This document shows positions 30,605 to 39,390 of a DNA stretch of 64,000 nucleotides, piece by piece. Source of the DNA: Streptomyces rimosus. GTDB lineage: Bacteria > Actinomycetota > Actinomycetes > Streptomycetales > Streptomycetaceae. The notes beneath the pieces are model-generated. The model did no database searches, was not told the DNA's origin, and worked only from the letters and a program-made list of their open reading frames with translations. The translations under genes and the position numbers were made by a program. How positions within the stretch are numbered: position 1 is the stretch's first letter; each line of letters starts with the position of its first letter. The DNA lies in NCBI RefSeq assembly GCF_008704655.1, contig NZ_CP023688.1, forward strand, positions 8,125,001 to 8,189,000, written 5' to 3'.

Positions 30605-31276
30605 TCAGCGCGCGGAGAGGTACGCGGGTTCGGCGATGCCGGGGGCCAGGGAATCGGCCGGTACGGGGGCTCCGTACACGGGGGAGACAGGCAGGACGCC
30701 GCTCCAGTAGGGGAGCGTCTCGTCCTCGGGCTCGTCGTTCGGGCCGCCGGTGCGGACCTTGGCGGAGACCTCTTCCAGGTCGAGGCGTATGACGGCGGTG
30801 GCGGCCAGTTCCTTGGCGTTCGCGGGCCGGGAGTCGGCCGCGCGGCCGGGCAGGACGTGGTCGACCAGGGCGTCGAGCGCGGCGGTCTTCTCGTCCGGGT
30901 CGGTGACCTGGTACGCGGTGCCGTGGACGACGACGCTGCGGTAGTTGATCGAGTGGTGGAAAGCGGACTTGGCCAGGACCAGGCCGTCGACGTGGGTGAC
31001 CGTGACGCACACGGGCAGCCCCGGCCCGGCCGGCTCCCCGGCCATCCGCAGCGGACGCGAGCCGGTCGATCCGTGCAGGTAGAGGCGGTTGCCGACGCGG
31101 CCGTACAGCGTGGGCAGGACGACCGGGGCGCCGTCGCGGACGAATCCGAGGTGGCAGACGTACCCCGCGTCGAGGATCGCGTGCACGGTCGTGTGGTCGT
31201 AGCCGGCGCGCTCCCGGGCGCGGGTCGGCACGGTGCGCTCCGTCCGGGCGAAGGAAGGGCCCTGGGCCTGGGGCAT
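30605..31276 (-). CDS. Pyridoxamine 5'-phosphate oxidase-family flavoprotein
   Basis: 223-residue split-barrel protein of the PPOX group (NimA-like subgroup). It has the HLGFVRDGAPVVLPTLYGRV core, then CVTVTHVDGLVLAKSAFHHS and YRSVVVHGTA. It may bind FMN or a related cofactor. The start is set at ATG 31276, since GGAG is 6 bases before it; ATG 31288 is an alternative and lies only 14 bases from the divergent MocR gene. It and the PaiB-like gene form an operon probably controlled by that regulator. Confidence 0.82.
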   Translation of the reverse strand: MPQAQGPSFARTERTVPTRARERAGYDHTTVHAILDAGYVCHLGFVRDGAPVVLPTLYGRVGNRLYLHGSTGSRPLRMAGEPAGPGLPVCVTVTHVDGLVLAKSAFHHSINYRSVVVHGTAYQVTDPDEKTAALDALVDHVLPGRAADSRPANAKELAATAVIRLDLEEVSAKVRTGGPNDEPEDETLPYWSGVLPVSPVYGAPVPADSLAPGIAEPAYLSAR

Positions 31277-31284
31277 TGCGAACT

Positions 31285-31321
31285 CCATTGCACTAGTACA
31301 TAATGAGCTTTGTGCTAGGAG
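31285..31321. promoter_or_regulatory. MocR intergenic operator
   Basis: The space between the divergent PPOX-like and MocR genes holds GCACTAGTAC (31290-31299, partial palindrome ACTAGT) and a second half-site GTGCTAGGAG (31312-31321) inside the MocR gene. TACATAAT overlaps the MocR start and would leave a leaderless mRNA. MocR/PdxR regulators bind such repeats around their own start; this is inferred, not shown. Confidence 0.5.
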
Positions 31322-32643
31322 AGTATCGGATCGAAGGGCGGCGCGCATCGGAGATTGCCGCCAGCGTCGAGCGAGCCATCGGTGCGGGCGAGCTCCAACC
31401 GGGCGAAGTCCTGCCCCCCATGCGGCAGTTGGCCGTCTACCTCGAAGTCAATCCCAATACGGTCGCGTCCGCGTACCGGACCCTGCGGGACCGCGGCGTG
31501 ATCGAGACGGCCGGCCGCCGGGGCAGCCGGGTGCGTCAGCGCCCGGCGAGCACCGCACGGGAAGCGGCGCTGGGCCCTGTGCCGCCCGGCGTGCGTGACG
31601 CGTCGGACGGCAACCCCGACCCCGCCCTGCTGCCCGCCCTCGGTGAGGCGCTCGCCGCGGCCGCCGCCCGCAGCGCGCGGCGGCCCACGCTGTACGGCGC
31701 CCCCACGGTCGCCACGGAGCTGGAACGGCTGGCCCGCGCCGCCTTCGAGGCCGACGGGGTGCCGAGCGGCGCCATAGCCGTCACCTCGGGCGCGCTGGAC
31801 GCGATGGAGCGCGTGCTCGGCGCGCATCTCCGCCCCGGCGACGCGGTCGCCGTAGAGGACCCGGGCTGGGGGAGCCTGCTGGACCTCATTCCCGGACTCG
31901 GGCTGCGGGTCGTGCCGGTCGCGGTGGACGACGACGGCCCGCTGCCCGAGCAGGTCGGCCGTGCGATACGCGAGGGCGCGCGGGCGCTGGTCGTCACGGA
32001 CCGGGCGCAGAACCCGACCGGCGCGGTGCTCGGCGCCGAGCGCTCCCGGGAGTTGCGGCAGGTCCTGGCGGACCACCGGGACGTGCTGCTCATCGAGGAC
32101 GACCACGGCCACGACATCGTCGACCTCCCGCTGCACCCGCTCGCCGCGGCCACCGACCACTGGGCGCTCATCCGCTCCACGGCCAAGGCGTACGGCCCCG
32201 ACCTGCGGCTCGCCGTGCTGACCGGCGATGCCGTGACCGTGGACCGGGTGCGCGGGCGCCAGCGGCTCGGTCCCGGCTGGGTGAGCCATCTGCTCCAGGA
32301 CGCGGTGGTGCACCTGTGGCGTACGGGAGCGGTGGACCCGAAAGCGGTCGCCGACGCCTACGGCAGGCGCCGGGACGCCCTGATCGACGCTCTGGCGGAC
32401 CGCGGCGTCCGAGCGTGCGGGCGCAGCGGGATGAACGTATGGATTCCGGTGCCCGACGAAACCGGCGCGGTCGCCCGCCTGCTGCACGCGGGCTGGGCCG
32501 TAGCACCCGGCGCCCGCTTCCGCCTGCACTCGCCACCCGGCATACGCGTCACGATCTCCGGCCTCGCGGAACACGAACTGCCGGAACTGGCGGACGCCAT
32601 CGCCACCGCCGTCGCGCCGAAGGAGGCACGCCGGTACGACTGA
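31303..32643 (+). CDS. MocR/PdxR-type GntR regulator with aminotransferase-like domain
   Basis: 446-residue fusion. Residues 1-75 are a GntR winged helix (GELQPGEVLPPMRQLAVYLE, NTVASAYRTLRDRGVIET); about 90-440 form a fold-type I aminotransferase domain with the PLP lysine in IRSTAKAYGPDLRLAVL. Such regulators sense PLP or amino compounds, typically to control pyridoxal or GABA genes. It is divergent from a flavin-dependent pyridoxamine oxidase-like gene, which fits. The fold is complete, without breaks. Confidence 0.88.
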   Translation: MSFVLGEYRIEGRRASEIAASVERAIGAGELQPGEVLPPMRQLAVYLEVNPNTVASAYRTLRDRGVIETAGRRGSRVRQRPASTAREAALGPVPPGVRDASDGNPDPALLPALGEALAAAAARSARRPTLYGAPTVATELERLARAAFEADGVPSGAIAVTSGALDAMERVLGAHLRPGDAVAVEDPGWGSLLDLIPGLGLRVVPVAVDDDGPLPEQVGRAIREGARALVVTDRAQNPTGAVLGAERSRELRQVLADHRDVLLIEDDHGHDIVDLPLHPLAAATDHWALIRSTAKAYGPDLRLAVLTGDAVTVDRVRGRQRLGPGWVSHLLQDAVVHLWRTGAVDPKAVADAYGRRRDALIDALADRGVRACGRSGMNVWIPVPDETGAVARLLHAGWAVAPGARFRLHSPPGIRVTISGLAEHELPELADAIATAVAPKEARRYD

Positions 32644-32706
32644 TGCTGCTGGAGGGCGTAGGCATACGGCCGTGGGAGGGGGAACGATGCTGATTACGAT
32701 CGCACG

Positions 32707-33270
32707 ATGCCTGATCAGAGCTTTCTTGTCTATGGTCCTCGGGTGGCCATCCGTCATATCTCCTTCGAGGACCGGGAGGAGATCGCGGCCCTCGACCGGG
32801 AGAGCGCCGCGCTGCACCGCCCGTGGGTCCCCGCTAGGGCCACCACGCCGGACGCCTTCCGTGAGTACGTCGCCAGGTTCGACCGGCCCACCCACGAAGG
32901 GTTCGTCGTCTGCCTGCGGGCCAATGGCGCGATCGTCGGCGGCATCAACATCAACAACATCGTGCGGGGCGGTATCCAGAGCGGCGCCCTCGGCTATGTC
33001 GCCTACGCGTCCACCACCGGGCGCGGCTATATGACCGAAGGGCTGCGCCTCGTCGTCGAGTACGCCTTCACCGCACTGGGGCTGCACCGGCTGGAGGCCA
33101 ACATCCAGCCGGGCAACACCGCGTCCGTCAGGCTCGTCGAACGGCTCGGCTTCCTGCGCGAGGGCTACTCCCCGCGCTTCCAGTACGTGGACGGTGCCTG
33201 GCGCGACCACGAACGCTGGGCGATCACCGCCGAGACGACCGGTCACGCCGCCGCGGACGGCTCTGCGTGA
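32707..33270 (+). CDS. GNAT-family N-acetyltransferase (RimJ-like)
   Basis: 187-residue acetyltransferase of the RimJ/RimL type: VAIRHISFEDREEIAALDRE, then GGININNIVRGGIQSGALGY, the acetyl-CoA loop ASTTGRGYMTEGLRLVVEYA, and LHRLEANIQPGNTASVRLVE. It probably acetylates an N-terminus or a small amine. The ATG start is preceded by TACGAT 6 bases away (leaderless). Its 3' end overlaps the convergent EamA gene by 47 bases. Confidence 0.87.
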   Translation: MPDQSFLVYGPRVAIRHISFEDREEIAALDRESAALHRPWVPARATTPDAFREYVARFDRPTHEGFVVCLRANGAIVGGININNIVRGGIQSGALGYVAYASTTGRGYMTEGLRLVVEYAFTALGLHRLEANIQPGNTASVRLVERLGFLREGYSPRFQYVDGAWRDHERWAITAETTGHAAADGSA

Positions 33271-34222
33271 GGGCCGCGCCGGCCAGGACGATCAACGCGC
33301 CGACGGGAGTGTTCCAGCTGAGCGGTTCGCCGAGCAGCGCGACACCCGCCGCGGTGGCGATCACCGGCACGAAGTAGGTGACCATCTGGGCGGTGGTGGG
33401 GCCCACCTCCGCCACCAGCCCGTACTGCAACAGGAACGCGAAGCCGGTGCCCAGGGCGCCGAGCGCGACCACCGCCAGCAGGGGCACGACGGGAAACGAG
33501 ACCGGAACGGAGGTGAAGAGCGCGGTCACCACCCCGACCTGGGCGGTGGCGAGGAGCATCTGGGTGCCGGAGAGGGCGACATTGGAGTCCTTGGCCCCGG
33601 CGAGCGTACGCCGGACGTAGATCCAGCCGACCGGGTAGCACAGCGACGCGCCCAGGGCCATCGCCGTACCCGCCGGATCCGTGCCGGAGAAGCCCTGCCA
33701 GGCGCCGAGCACGGTCAGCACACCCAGGAAGCCGAGCCCGAGGCCCGCGACCCGGCGGCGGGTGGGCCGGTCCTCGGAGAGGGCGACCAGCGACAGCGCC
33801 ATGCCCCACAGCGGAGAACTGGCGTTGCAGATGCCGGCCAGCGTGGAGGGGATGGTCAGCTCGGCGTAGGCGAACAGGGAGAAGGGCAGGGCGTTGAGGA
33901 AGAACGCGGCGACCGTGAGATGACCCCAGGTCCGCGCGGAGCGGGGCAGCCGCTCACGCTTGGCCACCAGTACGGCGACGAGCACCACCGAACCGAACGC
34001 CAGCCGCCCGAAGGTGACCTGGAGCGGCGCGTACCCCTGCGTGCCGACCTTGATGAAGAGAAAGCTGAAGCCCCAGACGAGGCACAGGACGCCGAACCGC
34101 AGCCGCCAGTCGAGCGCCCGGCGCCGCGCGCCCCGCGACGCGGGGGAAGGGGAGGGGGAGGCGGTGGTGGGGACCGCGGGGGCGGCAGCCGGGCCGGCCG
34201 GGGAAGGGGTGGTGGTGCTCAT
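33224..34222 (-). CDS. EamA/DMT-family transporter
   Basis: 332-residue DMT exporter: a Ser/Pro/Ala-rich cytoplasmic tail of about 35 residues, then ten hydrophobic segments (LVWGFSFLFIKVGTQGYAPL; FALLQYGLVAEVG-like AFLLQYGLVAEVGPTTAQ) and an Arg-rich C-terminus (PRRRDRSSRR). The divergent LysR gene 75 bases away is a likely regulator, as in the LysG/LysE arrangement. ATG 34222 is chosen; GAGG is near, and an in-frame codon upstream lies in the intergenic operator. Confidence 0.83.
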   Translation of the reverse strand: MSTTTPSPAGPAAAPAVPTTASPSPSPASRGARRRALDWRLRFGVLCLVWGFSFLFIKVGTQGYAPLQVTFGRLAFGSVVLVAVLVAKRERLPRSARTWGHLTVAAFFLNALPFSLFAYAELTIPSTLAGICNASSPLWGMALSLVALSEDRPTRRRVAGLGLGFLGVLTVLGAWQGFSGTDPAGTAMALGASLCYPVGWIYVRRTLAGAKDSNVALSGTQMLLATAQVGVVTALFTSVPVSFPVVPLLAVVALGALGTGFAFLLQYGLVAEVGPTTAQMVTYFVPVIATAAGVALLGEPLSWNTPVGALIVLAGAALTQSRPRRRDRSSRR

Positions 34223-34296
34223 GGCCTCTACGATGGTGCTCGCCTCTTCGTAGAACAAGCGAGATTTTATGGGAGGCACCGCTTAGCATCGCTTAC

Positions 34297-35205
34297 ATGT
34301 TGAACCTCGATCGTCTGCGCACCCTGAGCGCGGTGGCCCGGCACGGCTCGGTGAGCGCGGCGGCGGAAGGGCTGCACGTCACCACCTCCGCCGTGTCCCA
34401 GCAGCTCGCCAAGCTGGAGCGGGAGACGGGCCAGCAACTGCTGGCCAAGAACGGGCGCGGCGTACGGCTCACCGACGCCGGCCGGCTGCTGGCCGATCAC
34501 GCCGTGCGGATCCTCTCGCAGGTCGAGCTGGCCCAGGCCGACCTGGAGGCGCACCGCGGGCAGGCCGTCGGCGAGCTGCGGCTCGGCGCCTTCCCCACCG
34601 CGGCGCGCGGCCTGTTCCCCGGAGCGCTGGCCCGGCTCCGCGTCGACCACCCCCAACTCCGGCCGCGGCTCACGGAGATGGAGCCGGACGCCTCGGTACG
34701 CGGCGTGGTGCGCGGCGACATCGACCTGGGCGTCGTCCTGGACTGGCACAACCGGCCGCTCTCGCTCCCCGAGGGCCTGGCGAAGGCGCCGATCCTGGAC
34801 GACCCGGCCGACGTGGCCATGCCGGCCGATCACCCCCTGGCCCGGCGCCGCTCGGTCGTCCTGGAGGACTTCGCCGACGACGAGTGGATCTCCTGGCCGC
34901 AGGGCGAGTTCTGCCACGACTGGCTGATGTTCACCCTGCGCGGCCAGGGCATCGAGCCGCGCCTCTCACACATGGCGGAGGAGCACCACACCCAACTTGC
35001 GCTGATCGAGGCCGGGTTGGGTGTCGCGGTGGCGCCCCGCCTGGGGCGCGGGCCGGTGCCCGCCGGGGTGAGCGTGGTGCCCGTACGGCACACGATGCGG
35101 CGGCACGTCTACGCCATCTGGCGCGCCGACGCCGACCGCCGGCCGTCCATCCGCGCCGCGGTCACCGCGTTGCAAGAGGCCGGGAAGGAGGTCGAGGGCC
35201 GCTGA
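34297..35205 (+). CDS. LysR-family transcriptional regulator
   Basis: 302-residue LysR protein with an N-terminal winged helix (DRLRTLSAVARHGSVSAAAE, VTTSAVSQQLAKLERETGQQ) and a substrate-binding domain (PADHPLARRRSVVLEDFADD). The 74-base gap to the divergent EamA gene contains AAGCGA (34258-34263) and ATCGCTTA near the start, a dyad fitting a LysR operator. Amino-acid or related metabolite sensing with export control is inferred from the arrangement. Confidence 0.87.
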   Translation: MLNLDRLRTLSAVARHGSVSAAAEGLHVTTSAVSQQLAKLERETGQQLLAKNGRGVRLTDAGRLLADHAVRILSQVELAQADLEAHRGQAVGELRLGAFPTAARGLFPGALARLRVDHPQLRPRLTEMEPDASVRGVVRGDIDLGVVLDWHNRPLSLPEGLAKAPILDDPADVAMPADHPLARRRSVVLEDFADDEWISWPQGEFCHDWLMFTLRGQGIEPRLSHMAEEHHTQLALIEAGLGVAVAPRLGRGPVPAGVSVVPVRHTMRRHVYAIWRADADRRPSIRAAVTALQEAGKEVEGR

Positions 35206-35248
35206 AAAACCCGGGGTCGGGCGCCGGGCCGATGGCACAATGACGCGC

Positions 35249-35785
35249 ATGGGCGAGCGGATCATCGAGGTAGTCCCGTACGACCCGGCCTGGCCCGCGC
35301 AGGCGGCCGAGGCGATCATGGACGTACGCGGAGCACTGGCCGGGGCCATCACGGAGATCGAGCACATCGGCTCGACCGCCGTCCCCGGACTGGCCGCCAA
35401 GCCCATCATCGACCTGATGGCCGCGGCCGGGCAGTTCGCCGCCGTCGAGGCCCGCGAAGAAGCCCTGTCCCGGCTCGGCTACCGGCGCGACCACAACGGC
35501 ATGGCCAACCGCCTCCTGTACGTGCGCGGCGACGACCGCCGCCGGACCCACCACCTGCACGTGGTCACCCTGGAGAGCTGGCCCTCCCGCAACCAGCGCA
35601 TCCTCCGCGACCACCTGCGCAAGTACCCGGCGGACGCCGCGCGTTACGCCCGGCTCAAACAGTCCCTCGCCGCCACCGGCGCCTCGTCCGACACCTACAC
35701 CGAGGCCAAGACCGAACTGATCCAGGAACTGACCGACCGCGCCCGCGCGGAGCGGGGGCTGCCTGCAGCCCCGGTCTGGGAGTAG
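35249..35785 (+). CDS. GrpB-family protein (UPF0157)
   Basis: 178-residue protein of the GrpB family, nucleotidyltransferase-like fold. Diagnostic parts: VVPYDPAWPAQAAEAIMDV, EIEHIGSTAVPGLAAKPIID, and HHLHVVTLESWPSRNQRILR. The G-S-T-x2-P-G-x3-K-P-I-D motif suits a nucleotidyl-transfer active site, but the function is undescribed. ATG 35249 is preferred to 35240 because CACAAT ends 7 bases upstream. Confidence 0.8.
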   Translation: MGERIIEVVPYDPAWPAQAAEAIMDVRGALAGAITEIEHIGSTAVPGLAAKPIIDLMAAAGQFAAVEAREEALSRLGYRRDHNGMANRLLYVRGDDRRRTHHLHVVTLESWPSRNQRILRDHLRKYPADAARYARLKQSLAATGASSDTYTEAKTELIQELTDRARAERGLPAAPVWE

Positions 35786-35808
35786 GGGAAGGCGCAGACG
35801 TAGCGGCT

Positions 35809-36030
35809 TCAGGGCGTCAGGTCGGCTTGCAGCAAGCGCGGCGACGTGCCGAATCCATGGCGCGCGCACGCCCGGATGGCGCGGTCGCTGGAATGCACCG
35901 TCACGCGTTCGAGCCCGTAGTCGTGCGAGGCCCAGCACCGCGTCGATGAGGTGTCCGCCCAGCCTGACGTCCCGCTCGCCCATGCCGATGACCACTTCGC
36001 CGCGCGCCATGACCACGCAGTGGTGCGAGG
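35809..36030 (-). pseudogene. Remnant of a GNAT acetyltransferase, frameshifted
   Basis: On the minus strand one frame reads HCVVMARGEVVIGMGERDVR LGGHLIDAVLG in two halves, and after a one-base shift near 35933 another frame continues GLERVTVHSSDRAIRACARH. Together they resemble the C-terminal half of a GNAT protein (acetyl-CoA site then a final strand and helix). The N-terminal half is missing. It lies between GrpB and the carboxyltransferase gene and has no start of its own. Confidence 0.45.
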
Positions 36031-36101
36031 ACGCGTTGCCCCGGCGGGGCAGCGGAGCGGCGAGTGGGAGAGGAGGGTGATGGGGTAGGGGCCGGCCCTG
36101 G

Positions 36102-37625
36102 TCACTCGGAAGGGGCGGGCGGGACGATGCCCTGGATGATGCCGAGGTCCAGCAAATCCTGTGGGCGCAAGCGTAGTTGGTCGGCCGTATCGCGCACCGC
36201 GTTGGCGTCGCGCTTGAGGATGGCGGCGGCGGATTCCGGGGCGATGACGGAGAAGTAGCTGTCCGGCGTCGCCCACAGCGCGTCCGGCGCGGCCAGGGCC
36301 AGCGCACCGCCGGCCCCGCCTTCCCCGATGAGCAGCGAGGTGACGGGCGTACGGACCGAGGCCAGCGCGGCGAAGACGTCCGCGATGGCCGCGCCCGCAC
36401 CCGCGCGCTCGGCATCCGGGTCGTTGGCCGCGCCCGGTGTGTCCACCAGCGTGAGCACCGGTATGCCGAGCCGGTCCGCCAGCCGGATCAGCCGGGCGGC
36501 CGTACGGAAACCGGCGGGGCGCACAGCCGTACCGCACTGCGCGGCGAACGCGGTCGTGCGCCCGTCGCGCCGGCCGAATCCGCAGCGTATGCCCGTGTCG
36601 GTGCCGCCGCAGCGATCACCGCTGATCTCCTCCCGCCAGTCGAAGTACGCGTCCAGATACGCCGCGGCGCGCGGTCGCCGCTCGTCGCGGGCCGCACACA
36701 CCGCCGCCCAGCCGGAAGCCGGAAGGTCGGAGGAGCCGAGGGCGTGCAGGGGTAGAGGAGGGGGCGGCGCGACTCCGGCAGGTCCGGAAGCCGCAGGTCC
36801 AGGAACCGCAGGCCGTCCAACCGCCCCAGGCCCAACTGCTCCGGGCCCGACCGCCCCACCCCCAACCCCCAGCAGCCCCAACCACCGCCCGAGCGTCGTG
36901 CGCAAGCGGTCCGGCGGGACGATGGCGTCGATCTGGCCTGCCGCCAGCTGGCCTTCGGCGCTGTACGCGTACGGGTCGGCGTCCGCCGGGCGTACCCGTG
37001 AGCCGGCGAAGCCGATCTGCGCGCCGGGCAGGGCGAGGACGACATCGGCGCCTGCGCCGAGCGTCGCCCAGCCGCCGCCGGTCGTCGGGTCGCGGACCAC
37101 GGCGATCTGCGCCAGACCCGCGGCGCGGGTCAGCGCGGACTGGGCGGCCACGCGCTGGAGTTGGGTGAGCGCCCGCATGCCTTCCTGCATGCGGCTGCCG
37201 CCCGTGGCGATCAGCGACACGACCGGCAGGCGCAGCTCACGGGCGCGGGTGTAGGCGGCCACCAGCCGGTCGCCGGTGCGCTCCCCGAGGGAGCCGCCGA
37301 GGAATCCGAACTCGAAGGAGATCAGCACGGTCGGCACGCCGTCGATCCGGGCGGTGCCGCTGATCACGGACTCGCGTTCGCCGGTGCGCTCCCGGGCCCG
37401 CTGCCGCGCGGCGCCGTACCCGTCCCAGCCGAGCGGCCCGTCATCGGCTTCTGGCGCGCTGGTGGGCGGCGCGGCGTCCTCGGCCTCCGGCGCCGGGAAC
37501 TCGGTGAAGTCCTCCGTCACCACGGCCACCGCCTCGCGCGCGGACCAGCGCGGCGACGGCCCACCCGAGCCGCCCGAGGCGCCGCCTGATCCGTCCGGCC
37601 CGTCCGGCGGCGAGTCCCTACGCAC
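36102..37625 (-). CDS. Acyl-CoA carboxyltransferase, fused beta/alpha
   Basis: 507-residue protein joining the two carboxyltransferase halves of acetyl-CoA carboxylase (AccD-like then AccA-like). The first half has FEFGFLGGSLGERTGDRLVA and RMQEGMRALTQLQRVAAQSA; the second has PVLTLVDTPGAANDPDAERA and GEGGAGGALALAAPDALWAT. A Gly/Ala/Pro-rich linker of about 45 residues (around 265-310) separates them. The N-terminal zinc-finger of bacterial AccD is absent. Its GTG start overlaps the matB stop by 8 bases, so it is translated with matB. No biotin carboxylase or carrier gene is adjacent; those subunits must come from elsewhere. Confidence 0.85.
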   Translation of the reverse strand: MRRDSPPDGPDGSGGASGGSGGPSPRWSAREAVAVVTEDFTEFPAPEAEDAAPPTSAPEADDGPLGWDGYGAARQRARERTGERESVISGTARIDGVPTVLISFEFGFLGGSLGERTGDRLVAAYTRARELRLPVVSLIATGGSRMQEGMRALTQLQRVAAQSALTRAAGLAQIAVVRDPTTGGGWATLGAGADVVLALPGAQIGFAGSRVRPADADPYAYSAEGQLAAGQIDAIVPPDRLRTTLGRWLGLLGVGGGAVGPGAVGPGAVGRPAVPGPAASGPAGVAPPPPLPLHALGSSDLPASGWAAVCAARDERRPRAAAYLDAYFDWREEISGDRCGGTDTGIRCGFGRRDGRTTAFAAQCGTAVRPAGFRTAARLIRLADRLGIPVLTLVDTPGAANDPDAERAGAGAAIADVFAALASVRTPVTSLLIGEGGAGGALALAAPDALWATPDSYFSVIAPESAAAILKRDANAVRDTADQLRLRPQDLLDLGIIQGIVPPAPSE

Positions 37626-39072
37626 GGAGGTCCCGCTTCAGGATCTTGCCCATGTCGTTGCGCGGCAGGGCCTCCAGGAAGTGCACGACGCGCGGGCGCT
37701 TGTGCGGGGCGAGCTGCCGGGCCACGTGGTCGGACAGTTCGGCCGCGGTCGGGACGGGGGCGCCGTCGGGCGCGGGCGCCGGCACGATCCAGGCGACGAT
37801 CCGCTCACCCAGGTCCTCGTCCGGCTCGCCGGTCACCGCGGCCTCGCTCACGCCCGGGTGCTCCAGCAGCGCGTTCTCGATCTCGCCCGCGCCGATCTTG
37901 TACCCGCCGCTCTTGATCAGGTCGGTGGCCTTGCGGCCCACGATGCGGTAGTTGCCGGCCGCGTCGCGGGTCGCCATGTCACCCGTACGGAACCAGCCGC
38001 CGTCGAAGGCCGCCGTGGTGGCGTCCGGGCGGTTGAGGTACTCGACGAAGAGGTTCGGGCCGCGGACCTGGATCTCGCCCACCGTCTCGCCGTCGCTGTC
38101 CTCGACGGCTTGGCCGGATTCGTCGACGAGCCGGACGTACACCCCCGGCAGCGGCACGCCGACGCTGCCGGGCGCGGGCTCGCCGTCGGCCCGTACGCTC
38201 GTGTTCATCAGGGTCTCGGTCATGCCGTACCGCTCGATGACGCGGCAGCCGGCGGCCGCGGCGAGCCGGTCGTGGTCGCTGCGCGGCAGCGCCGCCGAGC
38301 CGGACACCAGCAGCCGGGCCCCGCCCAGGGCCTTGGCCAGCGCCTCGTTCTCCCCGGCCTCGACGGCCAGGCGGTGGTACATCGTCGGTACGCCGAACAG
38401 CATCGTGCCGTCCGCGGCCAGCTCCCGGGCGACGCCCTCGGTGCTGAACCGCCCAAGGTGGTGCACGCTGCCGCCGCGCCGCAGCGGCCCGAGGACGCCC
38501 AGCACCAGGCCGTGCACATGGAACAGCGGCAGTCCGTGCACGAGTACGTCGTCAGCGGTCCACTGCCAGGCTTCCGCCAGCGCGTCGAGGGTGTGCGCGA
38601 CGGCCCGGCGGGGGATGACGACGCCCTTGGGCGGGCCGGTCGTGCCGGACGTGTAGACGATCAGGGCGGGGGACTCGGTGTCCGGCTCGTACGGCAGGGG
38701 CGGCACCTCCTCGTCGGCGCCGGACAGGTCCACGTCGAGGCGGGGGAGCGCGGCCAGCGCGCCGGGCAGATCGGCGTCCGGCTCGGACAGTACGAGCGAG
38801 GGGCCGCTGTCCGAGACGATGTGCGCCAGCTCGCTCTCGCCGATCTTCGGGTTGACGGGCACGGCAGGCACCCCGGCGAGCAACGCGCCCACCACGGCGA
38901 CGGCGGTCTCCAGCGTGGGGGTGGCCCAGACGGCCACTCGGGGCGCGTCGCCCAGGCGGTCGGCGAGCCGGCCCGCCACCGCGGCCAGTTGGCGGTAGCT
39001 GAGCGCACGCTCGCCGAAGCGCAGTGCGGGCTGTGGCGACGCATCGCTCAGCGCCGGAAAGAGCACGTTCAC
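37618..39072 (-). CDS. matB: Malonyl-CoA synthetase (MatB-type acyl-CoA ligase)
   Basis: 484-residue ANL-family ligase that activates malonate or methylmalonate to the CoA thioester with ATP. The adenylate loop YTSGTTGPPKG, the ERYGMTETLMNTSV segment, the hinge GRKATDLIKSGGYKIGAGEI and the C-terminal catalytic lysine in PRNDMGKILKR are intact. The sequence is very like remembered Streptomyces MatB. Its GTG start has GGGAG upstream. With the fused carboxyltransferase it forms a two-gene unit for malonyl-CoA supply, useful for fatty-acid and polyketide synthesis. Confidence 0.9.
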   Translation of the reverse strand: MNVLFPALSDASPQPALRFGERALSYRQLAAVAGRLADRLGDAPRVAVWATPTLETAVAVVGALLAGVPAVPVNPKIGESELAHIVSDSGPSLVLSEPDADLPGALAALPRLDVDLSGADEEVPPLPYEPDTESPALIVYTSGTTGPPKGVVIPRRAVAHTLDALAEAWQWTADDVLVHGLPLFHVHGLVLGVLGPLRRGGSVHHLGRFSTEGVARELAADGTMLFGVPTMYHRLAVEAGENEALAKALGGARLLVSGSAALPRSDHDRLAAAAGCRVIERYGMTETLMNTSVRADGEPAPGSVGVPLPGVYVRLVDESGQAVEDSDGETVGEIQVRGPNLFVEYLNRPDATTAAFDGGWFRTGDMATRDAAGNYRIVGRKATDLIKSGGYKIGAGEIENALLEHPGVSEAAVTGEPDEDLGERIVAWIVPAPAPDGAPVPTAAELSDHVARQLAPHKRPRVVHFLEALPRNDMGKILKRDLRA

Positions 39073-39390
39073 CAGGTCTCCCTCGTCCTCGTCGTCCCAC
39101 GTCGGTGCTGCCCGCCCGGACCTGCCGGAAACGGGCCGACCCCACCACTTTGGCAGAGACCACCGACAACGCGATCACACGGCACCGCGAGGAAGCACAC
39201 CGGAGCCGCGCCGCCCGGACGCGGCACCGGGCCCGGCCTCGAAACGTCCTCGGAACCGTCCTTGAAGCCGGGCTCGGAAACAGCCCTGGGAACACCCGGT
39301 CACCGCGCCACCCGCCGCACCGCCCACCGCGCCACCCGCCGCACCGCCGCCCCCCCCGCACCGGACCGCCCGGCTCACCCGGTCACCCGC
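39073..39390. repeat. Intergenic region with a tandem 24-nt duplication
   Basis: 318 bases between matB and a downstream minus-strand PPOX gene. It holds the matB promoter on one side. A 24-nt unit (CACCGCGCCACC then CGCCGCACCGCC) occurs twice in exact tandem at 39301-39324 and 39325-39348, followed by a C-run (39348-39357) close to the 3' end of the PPOX gene. It may be a slippage-prone spacer. No gene is supported. Confidence 0.7.

Noticed and set aside
29122..31293. 723-codon minus frame across the EamA, PaiB-like and PPOX-like genes
   Set aside because: It covers two real genes in another frame and one on the opposite strand; the protein is Arg/Pro-rich without domains.
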